Source of the DNA: Sialis fuliginosa
Lineage: Eukaryota > Arthropoda > Insecta > Megaloptera > Sialidae
DNA: 64,000 bases
Reading direction: 5' to 3'
Assembly: GCA_961205875.1 (NCBI GenBank)
Contig: OY540819.1
Location: 9,054,501-9,118,500, forward strand
This document shows, piece by piece, positions 1-12,725 of the stretch (positions are counted from its first letter, which is position 1; each line of letters opens with the position of its first letter). The translations under genes and the position numbers were made by a program. Below the pieces are notes generated by a model. It saw nothing but the letters and a program-made list of their open reading frames with translations, did no database searches and had not been told where the DNA came from.

Positions 1-332
1 CTTTAGGCAGCTGCATAGGGCCCCTAGAAATAGGAAAGTAGGGCCGAACTGACGTAATGGGCCTGTTATATAAAGTAAAATTAAAAATATTACGTGAATA
101 CTCATTTTTTGCTTTTCAAGCAATTTTAGTCTGATTAGTTGAAGAGCAAAAGAAAGGTCTTCACATCGTTTTTTTACTTTATTTATATATTGGGCCCTCT
201 TCGTCATCCCCCCCCCCCTCCTTTACTTCGGGGCCCTAGACAGTTGTCCACTGCGCACAGGCCTTGTTTGATTTTGAAATACACGCAGTTGAAACCGCGA
301 GAAAATTCTTAGGGATAACATTAAGGGAAATA
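1..332. other. No gene recognised; decayed repeat-like DNA
   Basis: The stretch is AT-rich with a homopolymer C run at 208-218. GGGCCC-type words occur at 18-25, 193-198 and 230-235, and a TTTTGAAATACACGCA word at about 273 recurs near 56185, which suggests an old dispersed repeat. I see no coding signal. Confidence 0.5.
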
Positions 333-814
333 AGATAATGGCACCAGTCTTGGCTGCTTTAAGAGTAAGGTAAACTGTTTTTGAGATTAATGGGCTTCGT
401 TTTCCTAATTCTCATGAACTCGTGTATCTCTTTATTAAATCAATTTAAGTACTAAAGTTCGCAAATAACTTTTTTTGTTAAAATATTGCCTTTTATTGTA
501 TTTATATTTTTTCTCCAGTAATGGATAAAGTAAAACCAGTAATGTGTACCCAGTGATGGACACTTGATAATGATTACAAAATGATAAGTAGTACGACACA
601 AAAGTTATAAAATAAAGAAACGTAAAATTTGAAACAATGTAAAGTAGATATATAATATGCTATGATAATATAATAAATAACCAGCATTTTGACACCCATT
701 GGCCGATTGTTATTAAATTAAGCTATTTCACAGTTAATGGTTTATAGATTATGATTAACGAATATTTATAATTTAGAAACACTGGGGTATGATCCAAGAC
801 TGGTGCCAGTACCT
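333..814 (+). mobile_element. MITE-T copy 1 (TA-duplicating, non-autonomous)
   Basis: This is a 482-bp element. The left end reads AGATAATGGCACCAGT and the right end is the reverse complement of AGGTACTGGCACCAGT, with TA at 331-332 and 815-816. The interior is colinear with the other MITE-T copies, sharing CAGTAATGGATAAAGTA and GTGATGGACACTTG words. It has no coding capacity. The TA duplication fits the Tc1/mariner/pogo group; that assignment is inference. Confidence 0.85.
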
Positions 815-1825
815 TATATCTGTAAAGTAACCGTACGTATATATTGTACATTTATGTGTGAAGGTTCGTCCACTTTCCCCAGTATTACATAATTTATATA
901 TTTTGAAAACACACTCACAAATAAGACCGCACGCATACCAGCATTGTACAAAGTTGTCTCCATGCATTACGGAAAGATTGGCAAATTGACATTTGCGACG
1001 TAGCTTTCATTTATAAAATTGAAAGAGGAGATATATATTCCGAGCGCCGTGGCTCCATCTCGCGGCGGCGGCGGCGAGAAGTGCGGGGCGCCGCGCTCTC
1101 TACAGGCATATGAGAGCCAATTAGCTAAAGTAAGCACGGCCCCCTCCAATAGCAACGGAACTTTTTGTGTGCCCAGTTTTGTTTGTTTATCTTTTCTACA
1201 TATTAGTTCGCTCCTGTCTAATGCGTCTCTTTTTATATATTATGATATTTTGTGTGTACTTATAATTTAAATGTACACAACAAAATTGTGTATAAATAAT
1301 AACATATGTGTTTGTTTGTGTGTATATGTGGTGCTATATAAATATTTGTCATGTGAAAAAAATTACACGGTGTAAAATTTGGTTAATGGAAAATAAACTC
1401 GATAGATCTTTATGTAATGTAAAATGTTATCACTGCCAGGGGTGGCATTATGTGAGTTTATCGCTGTTTCAGCAAAAAATCATAGGAAGCATTTAAAAAC
1501 ATTTTATCTATTTAATGTTTAATTAATATACATCATGACAGTAGAAAGATTTTGCAAAACATTGACTTAAATGACACGTCGCAAATCAACTGTTCGACAA
1601 AATATATCATGATGCATGGTCAATAAGACTTTCTAACCTAATTTTATGGTAAAACTGACAGTGTTTTCACCAAAATAACTGATTTTAGGTAGCTTTTTAA
1701 GCCACTAACATGTTATGGACCACTGTTCGAAGATTGGGGGGGGGGGGAGGAGTTATCAATGTTTTCCATACTTCAAATTTGACTTATTTCTCGAAAGAAA
1801 AAAATGTAGATCGGTATTTTTTTCT
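815..1825. other. No gene recognised; contains a GC-rich islet
   Basis: The DNA is AT-rich apart from a compact GC-rich islet at about 1040-1110, which includes a (GGC)n run, followed by AATTAGC. ORFs over this islet on both strands lack any recognisable domain and overlap each other. A homopolymer G run lies at 1736-1748. The islet could be conserved regulatory DNA or part of a decayed repeat. Confidence 0.4.
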
Positions 1826-2105
1826 AGCACCATCCTTATAAGGAATTTTCTATATATGTAATGTACATATAAATGACAGTTCTTCTTGTATCTATATTAA
1901 CTCTGTTATAAATATTTTCAGAAAAACAAAAACGTTGGTGTATTAGAATCATGAAAACTGTCATACAGAAATTTTTTGAAAGAAAAATTGAATTAAATTC
2001 TGTCCTGATATATTTTCTAACAGATGGTGAAAACAGCTTTAAATTCAATTCAGTAGTTTTCGAGTAAATCCATAACAGACAGACAGACACAAAATTGTTC
2101 ATATT
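1826..2105 (-). mobile_element. Helitron-like dispersed repeat fragment
   Basis: Read on the minus strand, the piece contains a GTCTGTCTGTCTGTTATGG block followed by a TACTCGAAAACTACTGAA-like block. This order resembles the non-autonomous Helitron repeats seen elsewhere in the window (12363, 10797, 34163). The ends are not defined, so this is a family resemblance only. Confidence 0.35.
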
Positions 2106-2557
2106 TTTAAAAGGATTCTTTTACCATACAAATTTAACTCACAAAAAAAACTATTAAGAATTATTCCCGCCTTTACGAGTCAATTACTAACATTTGTATT
2201 CAATTATGAAATTAATAAAACTAAGAAACTCGTAAAATAGGAAATACCTTTTTGAGTACCCAAAAACATTCATATTCACAACAATTATCCCATTATAATG
2301 AATGTAAAAAGAAAACTTTTCATATTATACCTACCTACCCAAAAATGATATATATTAATTCCATCTAATCAAGTTGGCTGACGTGTCTATTCCCCATTAC
2401 TTTACCCATCCCTGTTTTCATAATATATTCGTCAGTCTTTATCTCACACATACACACTGACTATATAATTATAAAATGTACTGATTCATCAGACGTATGA
2501 TAAAATTTTAATTTATTAAACAAAACAAGCTAAAAATATGTGCGAACGAGATCGAAA

Positions 2558-2590
2558 TACATATACATACATACATACATACATGCATGT
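2558..2590. repeat. (ACAT)n microsatellite
   Basis: This is a run of CATA/ACAT tetranucleotides, slightly interrupted at both ends. A second short (TG)n tract lies at about 2816-2828. Confidence 0.9.
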
Positions 2591-3063
2591 ATATAGTCGA
2601 GTGGAGAAGCGGGAGTAGAAGCAAGTAATGCACATTATACTAATTAAACATTAGATGAAATGAACGTTCGTACCTCATTAGCCAGGTAGGTAAATGTGAT
2701 TCATTAGCTGAAGACTCCTTCTGGGTATAACCACCACTTCAACCCCCCTCCCCCACTTTAGCCGCTTGCACCCTCCCTCGTCTCTCAACTCTATATCATT
2801 AATTAGTACACACGTATGTGTGTGTGTGTATATGTGTAAGTAAGTATATGTAAACAAACAGAACGAAAAAAAACACAGATTAATTGGCATCAAGAAGATT
2901 GGCCGATCCTAGTTGGTCCTGAACGTTATGCTGTGCTTCGTCTAGCCAATGGCGTCAAGTGATTTAAATTTTGAGTGGATTTAATGTTTTTTTTTGTTTT
3001 GTTTGCACTTACATATAATGGAATTAAAAAGATTAGTAGGTATATAAATTATATTAATTTGAC

Positions 3064-3348
3064 AATAATTATTATAAACAAATAGATGGTTGTGCTATTT
3101 CCTCTGTAATAGCTAACTTAGTGGAAGATCTTGAAAATAGTTGTTTAGATGAATTAACACACAAACCAACATTTTATTATAGATATGTAGACGACATAAT
3201 TACAGAGGCACATCCAAATAATATTGACGAAATTATAAACACTTTTAACAAATATAATAATAAAATTCAACACACATTAGAAATACAACAACATAAAGGA
3301 CAAATACTTACAAACTGGTACAAAAAAAACACAGATGATTCTGTGAAT
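3064..3348 (+). pseudogene. Penelope-like element reverse transcriptase fragment
   Basis: An open frame without a usable start reads YKQIDGCA at about 3073, then VIANLVEDLE, then FYYRYVDDII at about 3175. Next come IINTFNKYNNKIQHTLEI and TNWYKKNTDD. The YVDD box, the preceding IDG...VIANL block and the later TNWYKK block match the palm region of Penelope-like reverse transcriptases. The usual MGSPLSP-type residues before VIANL are missing, as is most of the sequence between TLEI and TNWYKK. Together with the stop at 3373-3375, these internal deletions show a dead 5'- and 3'-truncated relic. No GIY-YIG endonuclease is present nearby. The element belongs to the retroelement background and not to a host gene. 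Confidence 0.8.
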
Positions 3349-3839
3349 CGAAAGTTTGCGATTACTTTTTCTTGATTAATTTTTTGACGTTTAGACAAAC
3401 AAGTTGTTTTTATTTAAATTATATTTTATATTTAAAAAATTCAATTTATTGGAATATTTTGATTAAAATCAATTTTTTTAATCGATGTAATTTTTGCTGT
3501 ATTTTTCAAAGTACAAGGGGTGTAATATACGCATTAAATAAGAAAAAAAGTCTTTGACTTTCGTACCTAATTGGTTCCTGAAATGTGTTAAAATACGAAA
3601 GAAAGCAATATTGTAAAAAACACCGAAAAGTGTGTTAAATTTTTTTTTTTAATATTTAATTTACAATTAACTGTGTAAGCATATAAATTGATTAGTATTT
3701 TTTTTATTTTATCAAGAGATAGTTGAATTGCACATTTCTTTTTCTGGCTACACATAAAAGTTTTTGCGATACATATCAATAAAAAATCTAACTTTTTAAT
3801 ACAGTAGGGAATAATGAACGAAAGTCGTATATTATTACG
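3349..3839. other. No gene recognised
   Basis: This is AT-rich sequence with many homopolymer A and T runs. Short ORFs are chance products, and no repeat family could be assigned. Confidence 0.5.
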
Positions 3840-3854
3840 AAACCTAATTAATAT

Positions 3855-3985
3855 AATGTACTATGGGCTTCAGAAGTCATCTGCCACCCTAAAGATCAGA
3901 ATCGCTTACAACAGATTCAAAAATATTAAGACAAACAATATCGGTTATCTTTTTCTAGGGTGAAGTTTATATAGTTACATCATTT
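3855..3985 (+). repeat. Dispersed repeat, copy 1 (partner near 59.7 kb)
   Basis: The block begins GGCTTCAGAAGTC and contains TCTGCC, AACA.ATTCAAAAATATTAA and a final TTATATAGTT word. It is repeated in the same orientation and order at 59714-59825. Neither copy encodes anything visible. Together they define an unnamed dispersed repeat of about 120 bp. Confidence 0.7.
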
Positions 3986-5046
3986 TAAATAAAGTAAATT
4001 AAGATAAACGAGTTTCCACTTACTATTTTTATTTATTTATTCAAATTTATATTTTTATATAAATTTTTTATATAAAAAATTATCTCAATAATTAAAAACA
4101 ATTTTGAAATAAGTAAGTACATAATTTTTTTTTTTTTTACAAACAAAAATTTTATGTGGTGTAAAATAAATGGTAAATAGGTACTGTTTTTTGAATTAGT
4201 AGAATTTGACAGTATTAATAGCAACGATCGCTTTAAAATACCGTTATAAAAAATACAAAATTCTTCTAATCTTTATGTATGAAGCGAAAAATTGGATAAC
4301 ATTATCTATTTTTTATTTTCTTCTATGTTTAATTTTAAGCGGCAAATAATATTTATGAAATGAAATATATCTATTTTTTTATTAATTAAAAAAATATTTT
4401 TTTTAATTCACAGGGAGAGATTTAAAACAAAATCATATTGACTTCAGTCTACCCAATCAAAAGTATTTATACTGTTTTAAATAATCATATTAATTCAATC
4501 AATTGACAACGTAAATGTCTGTAATAATAAATTTACTACGTTAACGAATGTACAATCACAAAATATTTAATTTACCCGATAATCAGATGTATTAAACAAT
4601 ATTAATTCCACACCTTCCCTACCAATTTGTAAATACCGTCACTAATGTCCCAAAATAATCCAATTACGTTGTCGATTGTTTTAATTTGTAGAATGCATTT
4701 TATTATTGGACCCCCCGTAGATGAGATGCCACTGGTGATAACTGTTAATGACAATTTCCTTTATATAATTGGACGCGCTTAGCTTGATGTCGTAATGAGT
4801 CCTGTGTTCTAGGTGCAATGTTGTCTACTCATACAGAATGATCTCCATTGTTTTTGACAATATTTTCATTACGAGTGTATGTGAGAATTGTGCTCTTTAC
4901 ATTACATTTTAGCTGATTTCATATTTGTAAATGTCACTTAATTAAACAAATACCAATGATAAATGTTTATTATATTGAGGGGATCACAATCAGTTTACAA
5001 AACAACACCATTCTTTGATGGTTTCGTATATTTTTACTTTCATATA
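3986..5046. other. No gene recognised
   Basis: This is low-complexity AT-rich DNA. A short GC-richer patch at 4710-4740 ends in GATGCCACTGG, which resembles a hAT terminal repeat read outward, but no partner end was found. Confidence 0.4.
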
Positions 5047-5526
5047 AGGTACTGGCACCAGTTATGGCCGCTATAAAAGCAAGGTTTATTGTTGTTTTTT
5101 TTTTTTTTAATCATGTTACTAATCAAACAAGTAACTTTTTATTTAATCAATTTAATTACCAAAGTCCGCAAATATAGTTTGTTTTTAAATTATAAATTTT
5201 TATTTTGTTCGTGTTTTTTCTTCAGTAATGGATAAAGTAACCAGTAATGAGCACGCAGTGATGGACACTCGCTAATGATTAAATGATAAGTACTACGACA
5301 CAAAATATATAAATGAAATAATCGTCAAATTTGAAACAATGTAAAGCAGTTGCTATGATAATATAATAATTAATAAATAAATTATACTAATAATTAGTTT
5401 AAATGTCCACCATTTTGACACCTATTGGCCGATTGTCATCAAATATCTACACATATTTCTAATTCAGTACATTTAATTAAAAATTTGCCATTACTGGGGT
5501 CCTTGCGAAGACTGGTGCCACTACCT
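5047..5526 (+). mobile_element. MITE-T copy 2
   Basis: This is a well-preserved 480-bp copy with TA at 5045-5046 and 5527-5528. The left end AGGTACTGGCACCAGT continues with TATGGCCGC. The right end is GACTGGTGCCACTACCT. It is a useful reference copy for orientation and boundaries of the family. Confidence 0.9.
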
Positions 5527-7947
5527 TACCTTTGTATATGGAATATACATGGGTATAAGTTAAAAACTTAAAAAATTTTGGGTGGTGAAACTACAATGTT
5601 TATAGCAAAATTTCTAAATTTCGCTCAAAATTTTATTTGACGTTTATTATTATATTACATTGTTATATTATTTTATTTCAACGGGAGGGAAATCCCACCC
5701 CCCTACTAAACCTCTTTGATTCAACACTGATGGTTTTCTCTAATGAATGACGTAACAGCATGAAATGTATTAATTATTGTTTCTCGTTCTTAATTGACAG
5801 GATTAACCATTGCAAAAGCAAACAAATTTTTCTACGAGTATTTCCAGTACGATTGACAGCTGACAGCTGTAGTATGTTGTCTATGGATTTTATAGTACTT
5901 TAATTTTTACACAAATAAAATCCATACACAAAAGACAAGCAAAACAATTTTGATTTGATTTTGCTTGCTAGCAAATTCTTTATAATACCAGGAATTTATA
6001 TTGTAAAATCTACATTTCGTTAGTACCTATTCCATGTGATACTTGTTAATTATAATGATAAAATTATGTTATATTTTATTATTTGCTATAGTATGTAAAT
6101 AAAAAAATCCTGTGAATAAAATTGTATAGATGTACATATATGTAAATACACATACATATGTGTAAGGTGCTTCTATAGATTGTGTTCAGCTGTCGAGATT
6201 TTAATTATGAATGTTTCAATTGTTTTACTGTACAACAGCTTTTTCAAAATAAAAATCTATTTGGATGTATGTATGTCCATTTTTCCGATATTCAATATCA
6301 TAAATGAAATATCTACTTTTTGTTCTTTAGACGTATTGATTAACACGTATTGCTTTTTGGGTATCTTTTTTTTAAATAAACTATAACATACTGAATGTAC
6401 AGGATGTTTAACATAGCCCTTATTGTTGTATTCTTTAATAATTACTGGAGATAAAAGAATGATCAAATGATAGAAGATGTTTAAAGTATGTATATAAGGT
6501 GTCTCGTTTGAATGACAGAAAATAAAAATATATTTTAAATAGTCCCAAAAAACATCGTCTATCATTTGTCGCTCCCCTAGCTTGTGCACAAAAAGTAACA
6601 AGTAAATCGGTATATTGGCTGAACAGGGATACTTCTAGACAAAATGATGTACATTTGTTATTTTTATTTATTTTATCTTATAGACCAGTCAAATTAAATC
6701 GATTTTTTCCTAAAATAAAAATGAATCCTACTAAAATCGATAGCTATAGTTATACAAATAACCATTTCATTACCTTTTTACAATTTCTCGATAAGCCTAG
6801 GTTATACACCGATAAACTGATTTAGAGTAAGCTATCGAGTTGACAAAAATCGCGTACCTACTAAAGTTACAAAGTTGCAATCGCGAAGCACATAAATAAT
6901 CGAATATTTAAAAAAAAAATACGCAATGTTTGTTTACTATATATAAGGGCAGTGCACAACTTTTTTTTCTTCAACACCCGAAAAGGTTAACTGCCCATCT
7001 GTTTGAGCCCCCTCCCCTCTTTACCGTGGGTTCCTAGACGAAATGCACCAACTAAATCAGTTTCTAAAAAAGATTTTTTTTGCACTCCCCTCTTTTGAAC
7101 AAAATCCTGAGTGCGCCCATGATCCAACCGACATAGGTACATATAAACTTAATTTGATTAAAACACACATATTGGTACAACAAACTACAATCATCACATA
7201 TACGAATTTCATCAGCGCAAAACATTTAATTAATTCACATAAATCGACATTTGGCATAGATATTTATTTTTCTCATCAGCAACAACACAGCTATTACCAA
7301 ATTAACTGTATACGATTTTAATATTTTATCTACAATTTACCGTAATGTGTGTGTCTCTCTCGGACTCTTTATATAAATTAAGCACTTGTGTTTCAATTAA
7401 AATTGAAACCGGAATCGCTAAGTGTGTCCCATTCAGTGCAATATTTTAACCGAGAAAATCCCTGGGAAAATCAAAGCGCGGAGGCGGAAAACTGTATAAC
7501 ATCCATAATGTAATTAATTAAGCAAAGAATTAAGCGACGAGCTCGCAACTGGGTTGCTTTGTTACTACTCTTCTCGTTGTGTTGCTGCGCTGGTACTCCC
7601 GCCACCTTCCTCCCCGCTCGCTTATTTATTATCAGCGCAATTCAGCCAACTTAATTCCTTTAAAAGCGAAATATATTTAAACAGTACCACTACAACCGAC
7701 TTCTCCATGTTTACTTAGATACTTTTAATCGTCTCATTACATAATTATACATACAAACATCTCAACGTGTTTGGTTAGCGAATGCTAATTTTATTTTTAT
7801 TCTATTAAACGGTGATTCTAATAAGCGACTAGTATAATGTAAAAAATTTTTTTGCTAATCGATATTTCTTTCCCTCGCTCTCGTTACGAAATAAGGTAGT
7901 TAATAACTCAAAACAAATCCCCCTGTAGTTCAATTTTAAGAGGTGCC
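5527..7947. other. No gene recognised; one transposon-like end and a GC-richer islet
   Basis: Most of this stretch is AT-rich and unassigned. TACAGGATGTTTAACATAG at about 6400 resembles a mariner-type terminal repeat, but no opposite end was found. At 7545-7640 there is a GC-richer islet (CGACGAGCTCGCAACTGGG to CCCGCTCGCTTATTTATT) with an ATGTAATTAATTAAGC homeodomain-like word just upstream at 7507. ORFs at 6180-6601 and 7043-7321 overlap on opposite strands and show no domain. Confidence 0.4.
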
Positions 7948-8537
7948 ACAAGGGGGTCTTGTTTTCCATTTAAATAAAATGGAAAAATTATTCTTTAGTA
8001 CTAAAGTTGGTATTACTGATTCATATTTGATAAAAAAATTAAGGACGTCATTTTGTAGAGAATAAAATTATGTTCTAATAATGCTAGTTATCGGCTTGGT
8101 CATTCTTTTTCTGACAGCTCAGTAGTAGGGTAATATATTACTATTTAATTTTTATTTTGATTTTTGTAAAAAAATAAATATTTCAAACGCTTATTAGTTT
8201 TAACTCATTGCATTTACACTTATAGCTCTCTGAACTATTTTATAGAGAGAGAATTAAATTTCCTACAAAATTACCATTTAACTTATTTTTATAGAAACAA
8301 TAGTTTAGCCGCGAGAGCCTTTTAAACGTACAATTTAACAAATAAATCATTTTAAATTCCTGTAACTTTTGATACGTTGAATTGAGAGACATGACTTTGA
8401 AGACACTTTTGTAGAGAATTTGATCTTCTACAAAATGATGTCCTTAAAATTTTTTCAATTATCATGAATCAGTAATACTAACTTTAGTACTAAAGAAACA
8501 TTGTTATTTAAATGGGAAACGATGCCCCCCTTTCTGT
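7948..8537. mobile_element. Foldback element with arms of about 115 bp
   Basis: The left arm (about 7948-8062) and the right arm (about 8424-8537) are inverted copies. Both contain TTCTTTAGTACTAAAGTT, TATTACTGATTCAT and CATTTTGTAGA in mirror order, and both end outward in a G-run (AAGGGGG). No clean target duplication is visible. A further fragment of the same arm lies at 57872-57963, so this is a dispersed family and not a local accident. Confidence 0.75.
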
Positions 8538-9129
8538 AATTAAAAAAAATATATTTCTTCAATAGTAATTCATATTTTATACCAATCCGGTAATTCAACA
8601 AAAGCAAATAGTTTGAACATTGATTGACGTAAAAGGATTAAAATATTAATCCGTTACAGTTGAACACAATATTCGGTGTGTTCTAAAGAAAATTTAATAT
8701 TGTAATATCGCTGCAACATAAAAATGAAGTATGCAGCTTTATGAAAATAAAATAAAATTTTAAAATTACTTTTAGATTAAAATTTTATTTATGGCTGTTT
8801 TAGTCCGCCTTTATTAACCTACTTTTCAATTTTTACGCAAATGTTCCAGATGAACGAGAAAGTATCAAGATTTTTTAATCAATGCAAATGTTGTATATAA
8901 CTGTTCTTTATGGATTATTAATTTAAGTTAATTAAATTTGTGTAATGATTTGCTAACACATCACAGTGAGGATAGTTCAAAGTAATTTTATATTTGTGTT
9001 GTATCGTATGGTATAGTTCAAGATCTGATATTTTATTATCTGATCTGTTATTGTACATTATGGAGAAAATAGTTTCAACCCTCACACCCACAATAAGTAA
9101 AGAAAATAATAATAATAAATAAAAAAGTA
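8538..9129. other. No gene recognised
   Basis: This is AT-rich unassigned DNA between the foldback element and a truncated MITE-T. No open frame of interest is visible. Confidence 0.5.
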
Positions 9130-9475
9130 ATTAGCACGGAGTGATGGGCACTTGCTAATGATTACAAAATGATAAGTAATACGTCACAAAAGATATAAAA
9201 GAAAGAATCATCAAATGTGAAACAATGTAAAGTAGTTGCTATGATAATATAATAATTAATAAATAAATTATACCTACTAATAATTAGTTTAAACGTCAAC
9301 CATTTTCACACCTATTGGCCGATTGTCATCAAATCACGCTGTAAGACAGTTAAATGTATATAGGTCAATATTCAGAAATGGTAGTAATTAAATATCAACA
9401 CATATTTTTAATTGAGTACATTTAATTAAAAATTTGCCATTACTGGGGTCCTTGCCAAGACTGGTGCCACTACCT
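9130..9475 (+). mobile_element. MITE-T copy 3, left-truncated
   Basis: The copy starts at the internal GCACGGAGTGATGGGCACTT word, so the left terminal repeat is missing. It keeps the right end GACTGGTGCCACTACCT followed by TA at 9476-9477. Confidence 0.8.
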
Positions 9476-9932
9476 TATATCAGTCATTCGTTCTATTCTC
9501 TAAAAAAAAAATGAAAATTTCGTACATATATGTACACGATACGCAAGGACAGTAACTCAGAAGCATAATGTCATAGTGAATCTTCATTCCCTTTTTGTGA
9601 GCTTCATCTACTAATAGAATTCTTCTGAATAAGCTTGCAGCAACTCCCTGTATAGTTCAATCACACACTAAGTGAATTGTTATTGCTATCTCTTTCTAAC
9701 ACCAAAGATTTATTCCTGTAATACACCAGAACCAAGAGATGTGAAACATTATTTTGTTTTTCTTTCTTGCAAAAAAAATACCAGGATTGATTTCAATAAA
9801 CATATTCAATTTCATTAAAATTATTGTGCCTCAAATGTTATAGTATTAATTTATATATAACAAAAATCGATTTGAGTTCTTTGGTACTAACCTGATAGTG
9901 CAACATATGTTTCTTAAATGTTCTATTATAAC

Positions 9933-10210
9933 TAGAGATTGGAAAAATAGTTGTTATTTTCAATGAAATAGTTACTAGTTGAATTTTTTTCGGAAAATAG
10001 TTTTTTTTTACGATTTGATAATAATTAGTGCAAACGAAGCAGTAAAAAGTGTCGCAAATAGTTTAAAAATAGTTGGAAAGGTTGTTGCAAATAATTGATT
10101 TTAAATCGTGTCAATAAAACCAGTTTTCTAAAAACGGTGGAGATATGTAATAAAAATTACAATAAATGCATTTTTACGCAATAGTTGAAAAACTATTTTT
10201 CCAATCTCTG
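9933..10210. mobile_element. hAT-like MITE, 278 bp
   Basis: The left end TAGAGATTGGAAAAATAGTT mirrors the right end, which as reverse complement reads CAGAGATTGGAAAAATAGTT (19 of 20 identical). A perfect 8-bp duplication ATTATAAC lies at 9925-9932 and 10211-10218. Eight-base duplications and a CAGAG-type start are typical of hAT elements. There is no coding capacity. Confidence 0.88.
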
Positions 10211-10796
10211 ATTATAACCTACACTGCAAAGTTTTAACAAAATAAAAAATATTTTCTGCGACCTCACTGAATCTTTAAGTGACAGACAGTTTAATGAAAG
10301 TTCTATGGAAAAATTCAGATGTTCAAAATTAACTCATACTTGAATAGGTATGAATTATACAATTTTTGTTTCATTTAATATTTTATCAAATTAGTGGAGG
10401 GGGAGTCTGTAAATATAAATATGGTTAGGGTTCCTCAAGTTTATAATAATCGTGCACAGGTTCTACAAGTTTGGGAACCGCTGGTCTACTGTATTACACG
10501 TTTATTATTATTTTAAGTTATATCGCATTACAACACACAATTACACCAGTTATGTCGAAACAAAACTACCCCCAAACTCCTACCCCTCCACATACATACA
10601 ACAAACACACTACTAGCAAAATAAACACTAACGCATCTATATACCTATGTATAACAAGAGGTATTTTCTCTAGGGTAGTAGGTTATATATATGGGAATTC
10701 ACATTTTACTTGTTTGACTTATTGTTAATTTGACTTATTGTTAATCAACTTTTTGTCGATTTGTTAATTGAAAAAGTTTGTGTATATTCCAAAATA

Positions 10797-11500
10797 TGAA
10801 ACTTTTACTTCGTCGCAATATCAAAGATACAAGAAGCTTCGTGATCGTTTTAAAATTGGACAAAAAAATTGTTCCTCGATTTCAAAATTTTAAATTGATC
10901 TTTACGATTCAACTCAAGGCAAACACTTTTCGTTCCGTGGCTATCTGTCTGTTCCCTGAATCCTTGTCACACGCATAACTTATAAACCACTGAACCGATA
11001 TTAATGAAACTTGGTTGGATAGTTGGGTCTGGCTTGAGGACATTTCAAAATCGTGTGTATGACATCCCAAAATATTTATTTTTTCAAGATATCGGAAGAA
11101 CGACACATATTACGTGAAAATTTTATAGAATCTTTTTTCTAGAGCATTCAATTTCCTATAATATAGGTCTACAATGTTTGTTGTAAAATATTATCTTACA
11201 AAGTTTTATCTGAATTTGCTTTAAAAAATCGTAATTTTTTTTTTAATTCATATTTACTTTGAGATATTAAATATCATTTTGACATTTACATTTTAAATTT
11301 AGATTGAAATTGTCAAAATTTTATAAAAATTAAATGATTAACCAATACCAGGCAATTTATCTGAACACTTTCTCGGTTTTTATTTAAATTGTTCAATAAT
11401 TAACTATCTTTGGTGAATTAAACACGAGGAAGCACTGTGCATTTACTTGGCAGATGTTTTAATATTTATTATAAAAAAAGTAATTTAATCGACTTTTGTT
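10797..11500 (+). mobile_element. Dispersed repeat R, copy 1 (Helitron-like)
   Basis: The copy opens with ATCAAAGATACAAGAAGCTT, continues through CACTGAACCGATATTAATG and GAAACTTGGTTGG, and ends near GCACTGTGCATTTACTTGG. The same blocks in the same order occur at 32412 and 34163; pieces lie at 44150 and 36778 on the minus strand. The CACTGAACCGAT...AAACTTGG core is shared with Helitron-like repeats common in insects. Ends and target duplications are not resolved, so the class is inferred. Confidence 0.6.
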
Positions 11501-12362
11501 ATAAGTATTGCATGAATTATTTTGAACACCAACATTAATTATTATTTCTATATTAGTTCTATACATTTTTAAGGATTCTCATACACAAGTATAACGCATG
11601 TAGTACAAACATTCGTCGTTACATACGTACGTTGATGTAACAATGACCGTTTATTAGTTATGAATTAAATCTCTATTGTTACCACGTCCGTGCGCAAATC
11701 GTTGCAGAACTTTGTAGTATGTACTGTATCCGCCATTGTGCCGGCCGCGCTAATTGTTTCGTGTTATTCTAGAGAGTTGGTAACAATGACTCGCCTCATG
11801 AATTTATTATGATAAATTAATTACGGTGGGTGTGTGTAGTTGGTTGGTACTCCTGCTTCTGATACAGACGTTTGTTTCATTCAAATACATACATATGTTG
11901 TAGTTTATTTGAGTGTTTTATTTGAGTATACTGACCGGTAGAGTGGCCGTTTATTCAGCCGGAAATTCCCGATTATGTAGAGTAAAAGCTAGAATCTACA
12001 GTTAACTAAATCAAAGCCATTTCATATTTGTATTTATTATGTTTGTTTTAAACATTTCTATGATAAATCCGTATTGTTTCATGAACTTGTCATGAATAAA
12101 ACAATATTTATCGAGGCCCACAAAACTTAACTGGACTATATTTTTTACGATTTTTGGGCACAAATTTGATAATAAGAAAGTATGTAGATGAGATTTTTTT
12201 TCTTCAATTTATATCGCTGTGCGAACATTTTTAACCGAGTGAATTGCGATCGATAAAAATCAACTTTTAATTTTGAACTAGAGAATAAATGATCGTAAAA
12301 AGGGCAGATTTTAAAAGCTGAAAGTTTTTTCCCGTAATTCGTATAGAGTGACATTAAAATAA
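11501..12362. other. No gene recognised; contains a GC-richer islet
   Basis: At about 11685-11780 a unique-looking, balanced-composition block includes GTGCCGGCCGCGCTAATTG. It is followed by TGATAAATTAATTACGG at 11810, a homeodomain-like core. It shows no repeat family and no open frame, so conserved regulatory DNA is the best guess. Confidence 0.35.
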
Positions 12363-12490
12363 TCTAGACTAATATTATAAATGCGAAAATGTATCTATCT
12401 GTCTGTCTGTTTGTTACATTTTCACAGCTAAACCACTGAACCGATCTTGATGAAATTTGGTAGGATGATAGTTTGCATCCTGCTGAATAA
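12363..12490 (+). mobile_element. Probable Helitron 5' end fragment
   Basis: The sequence begins TCTAGACTAATATTATAAAT and continues with GCGAAAATG, a (TCTG)n tract and ACCACTGAACCGATCTTGAT. A TC start followed by ACTAATATTATAAA is the familiar 5' terminus of insect non-autonomous Helitrons. The matching 3' hairpin is not next to it. The next element, at 12549, interrupts or abuts it. Confidence 0.55.
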
Positions 12491-12548
12491 CATATATAGG
12501 CTACTTTTGTATCTCGAAAAATTGATTAGATAAAAAAATGGGCGTATG

Positions 12549-12725
12549 CATAGACATAGAGGATAGACCGCGTATTTGACTCGAAAACAGAGTCGTGTTA
12601 AAAGAAAAAGATAGAAAATTGTTTGGGGTATACTTGTCCTTATTTAAATAGGAGTGTTTATTTCATTCTTAGAAAAAGAGATAGATATATCCCAAACCTA
12701 TCGCATCTCTTTCACTCATGTCTAT
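12549..12725. mobile_element. hAT-like MITE of the CATAGACATAG family, short copy
   Basis: This is a 177-bp element bounded by CATAGACATAGAG and its imperfect inverse CATGTCTATG. Flanking octamers GGCGTATG (12541-12548) and GGTGTATG (12726-12733) differ at one base, as expected of an aged 8-bp duplication. The interior keeps TGACTCGAAAACAGAG and an AGAAAAAGAGATAGAT tract. A longer relative is at 22793-23525. Confidence 0.72.

Noticed and set aside
6180-6601. Overlapping ORFs of 68 and 114 residues on opposite strands
   Set aside because: They are AT-driven, I/F/K/N-rich compositions without domains or splice signals, consistent with chance.
7043-7321. 92-residue plus-strand ORF and its 66-residue antisense partner
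   Set aside because: Both frames are open because of composition; no recognised motif, and the start is not distinguished.
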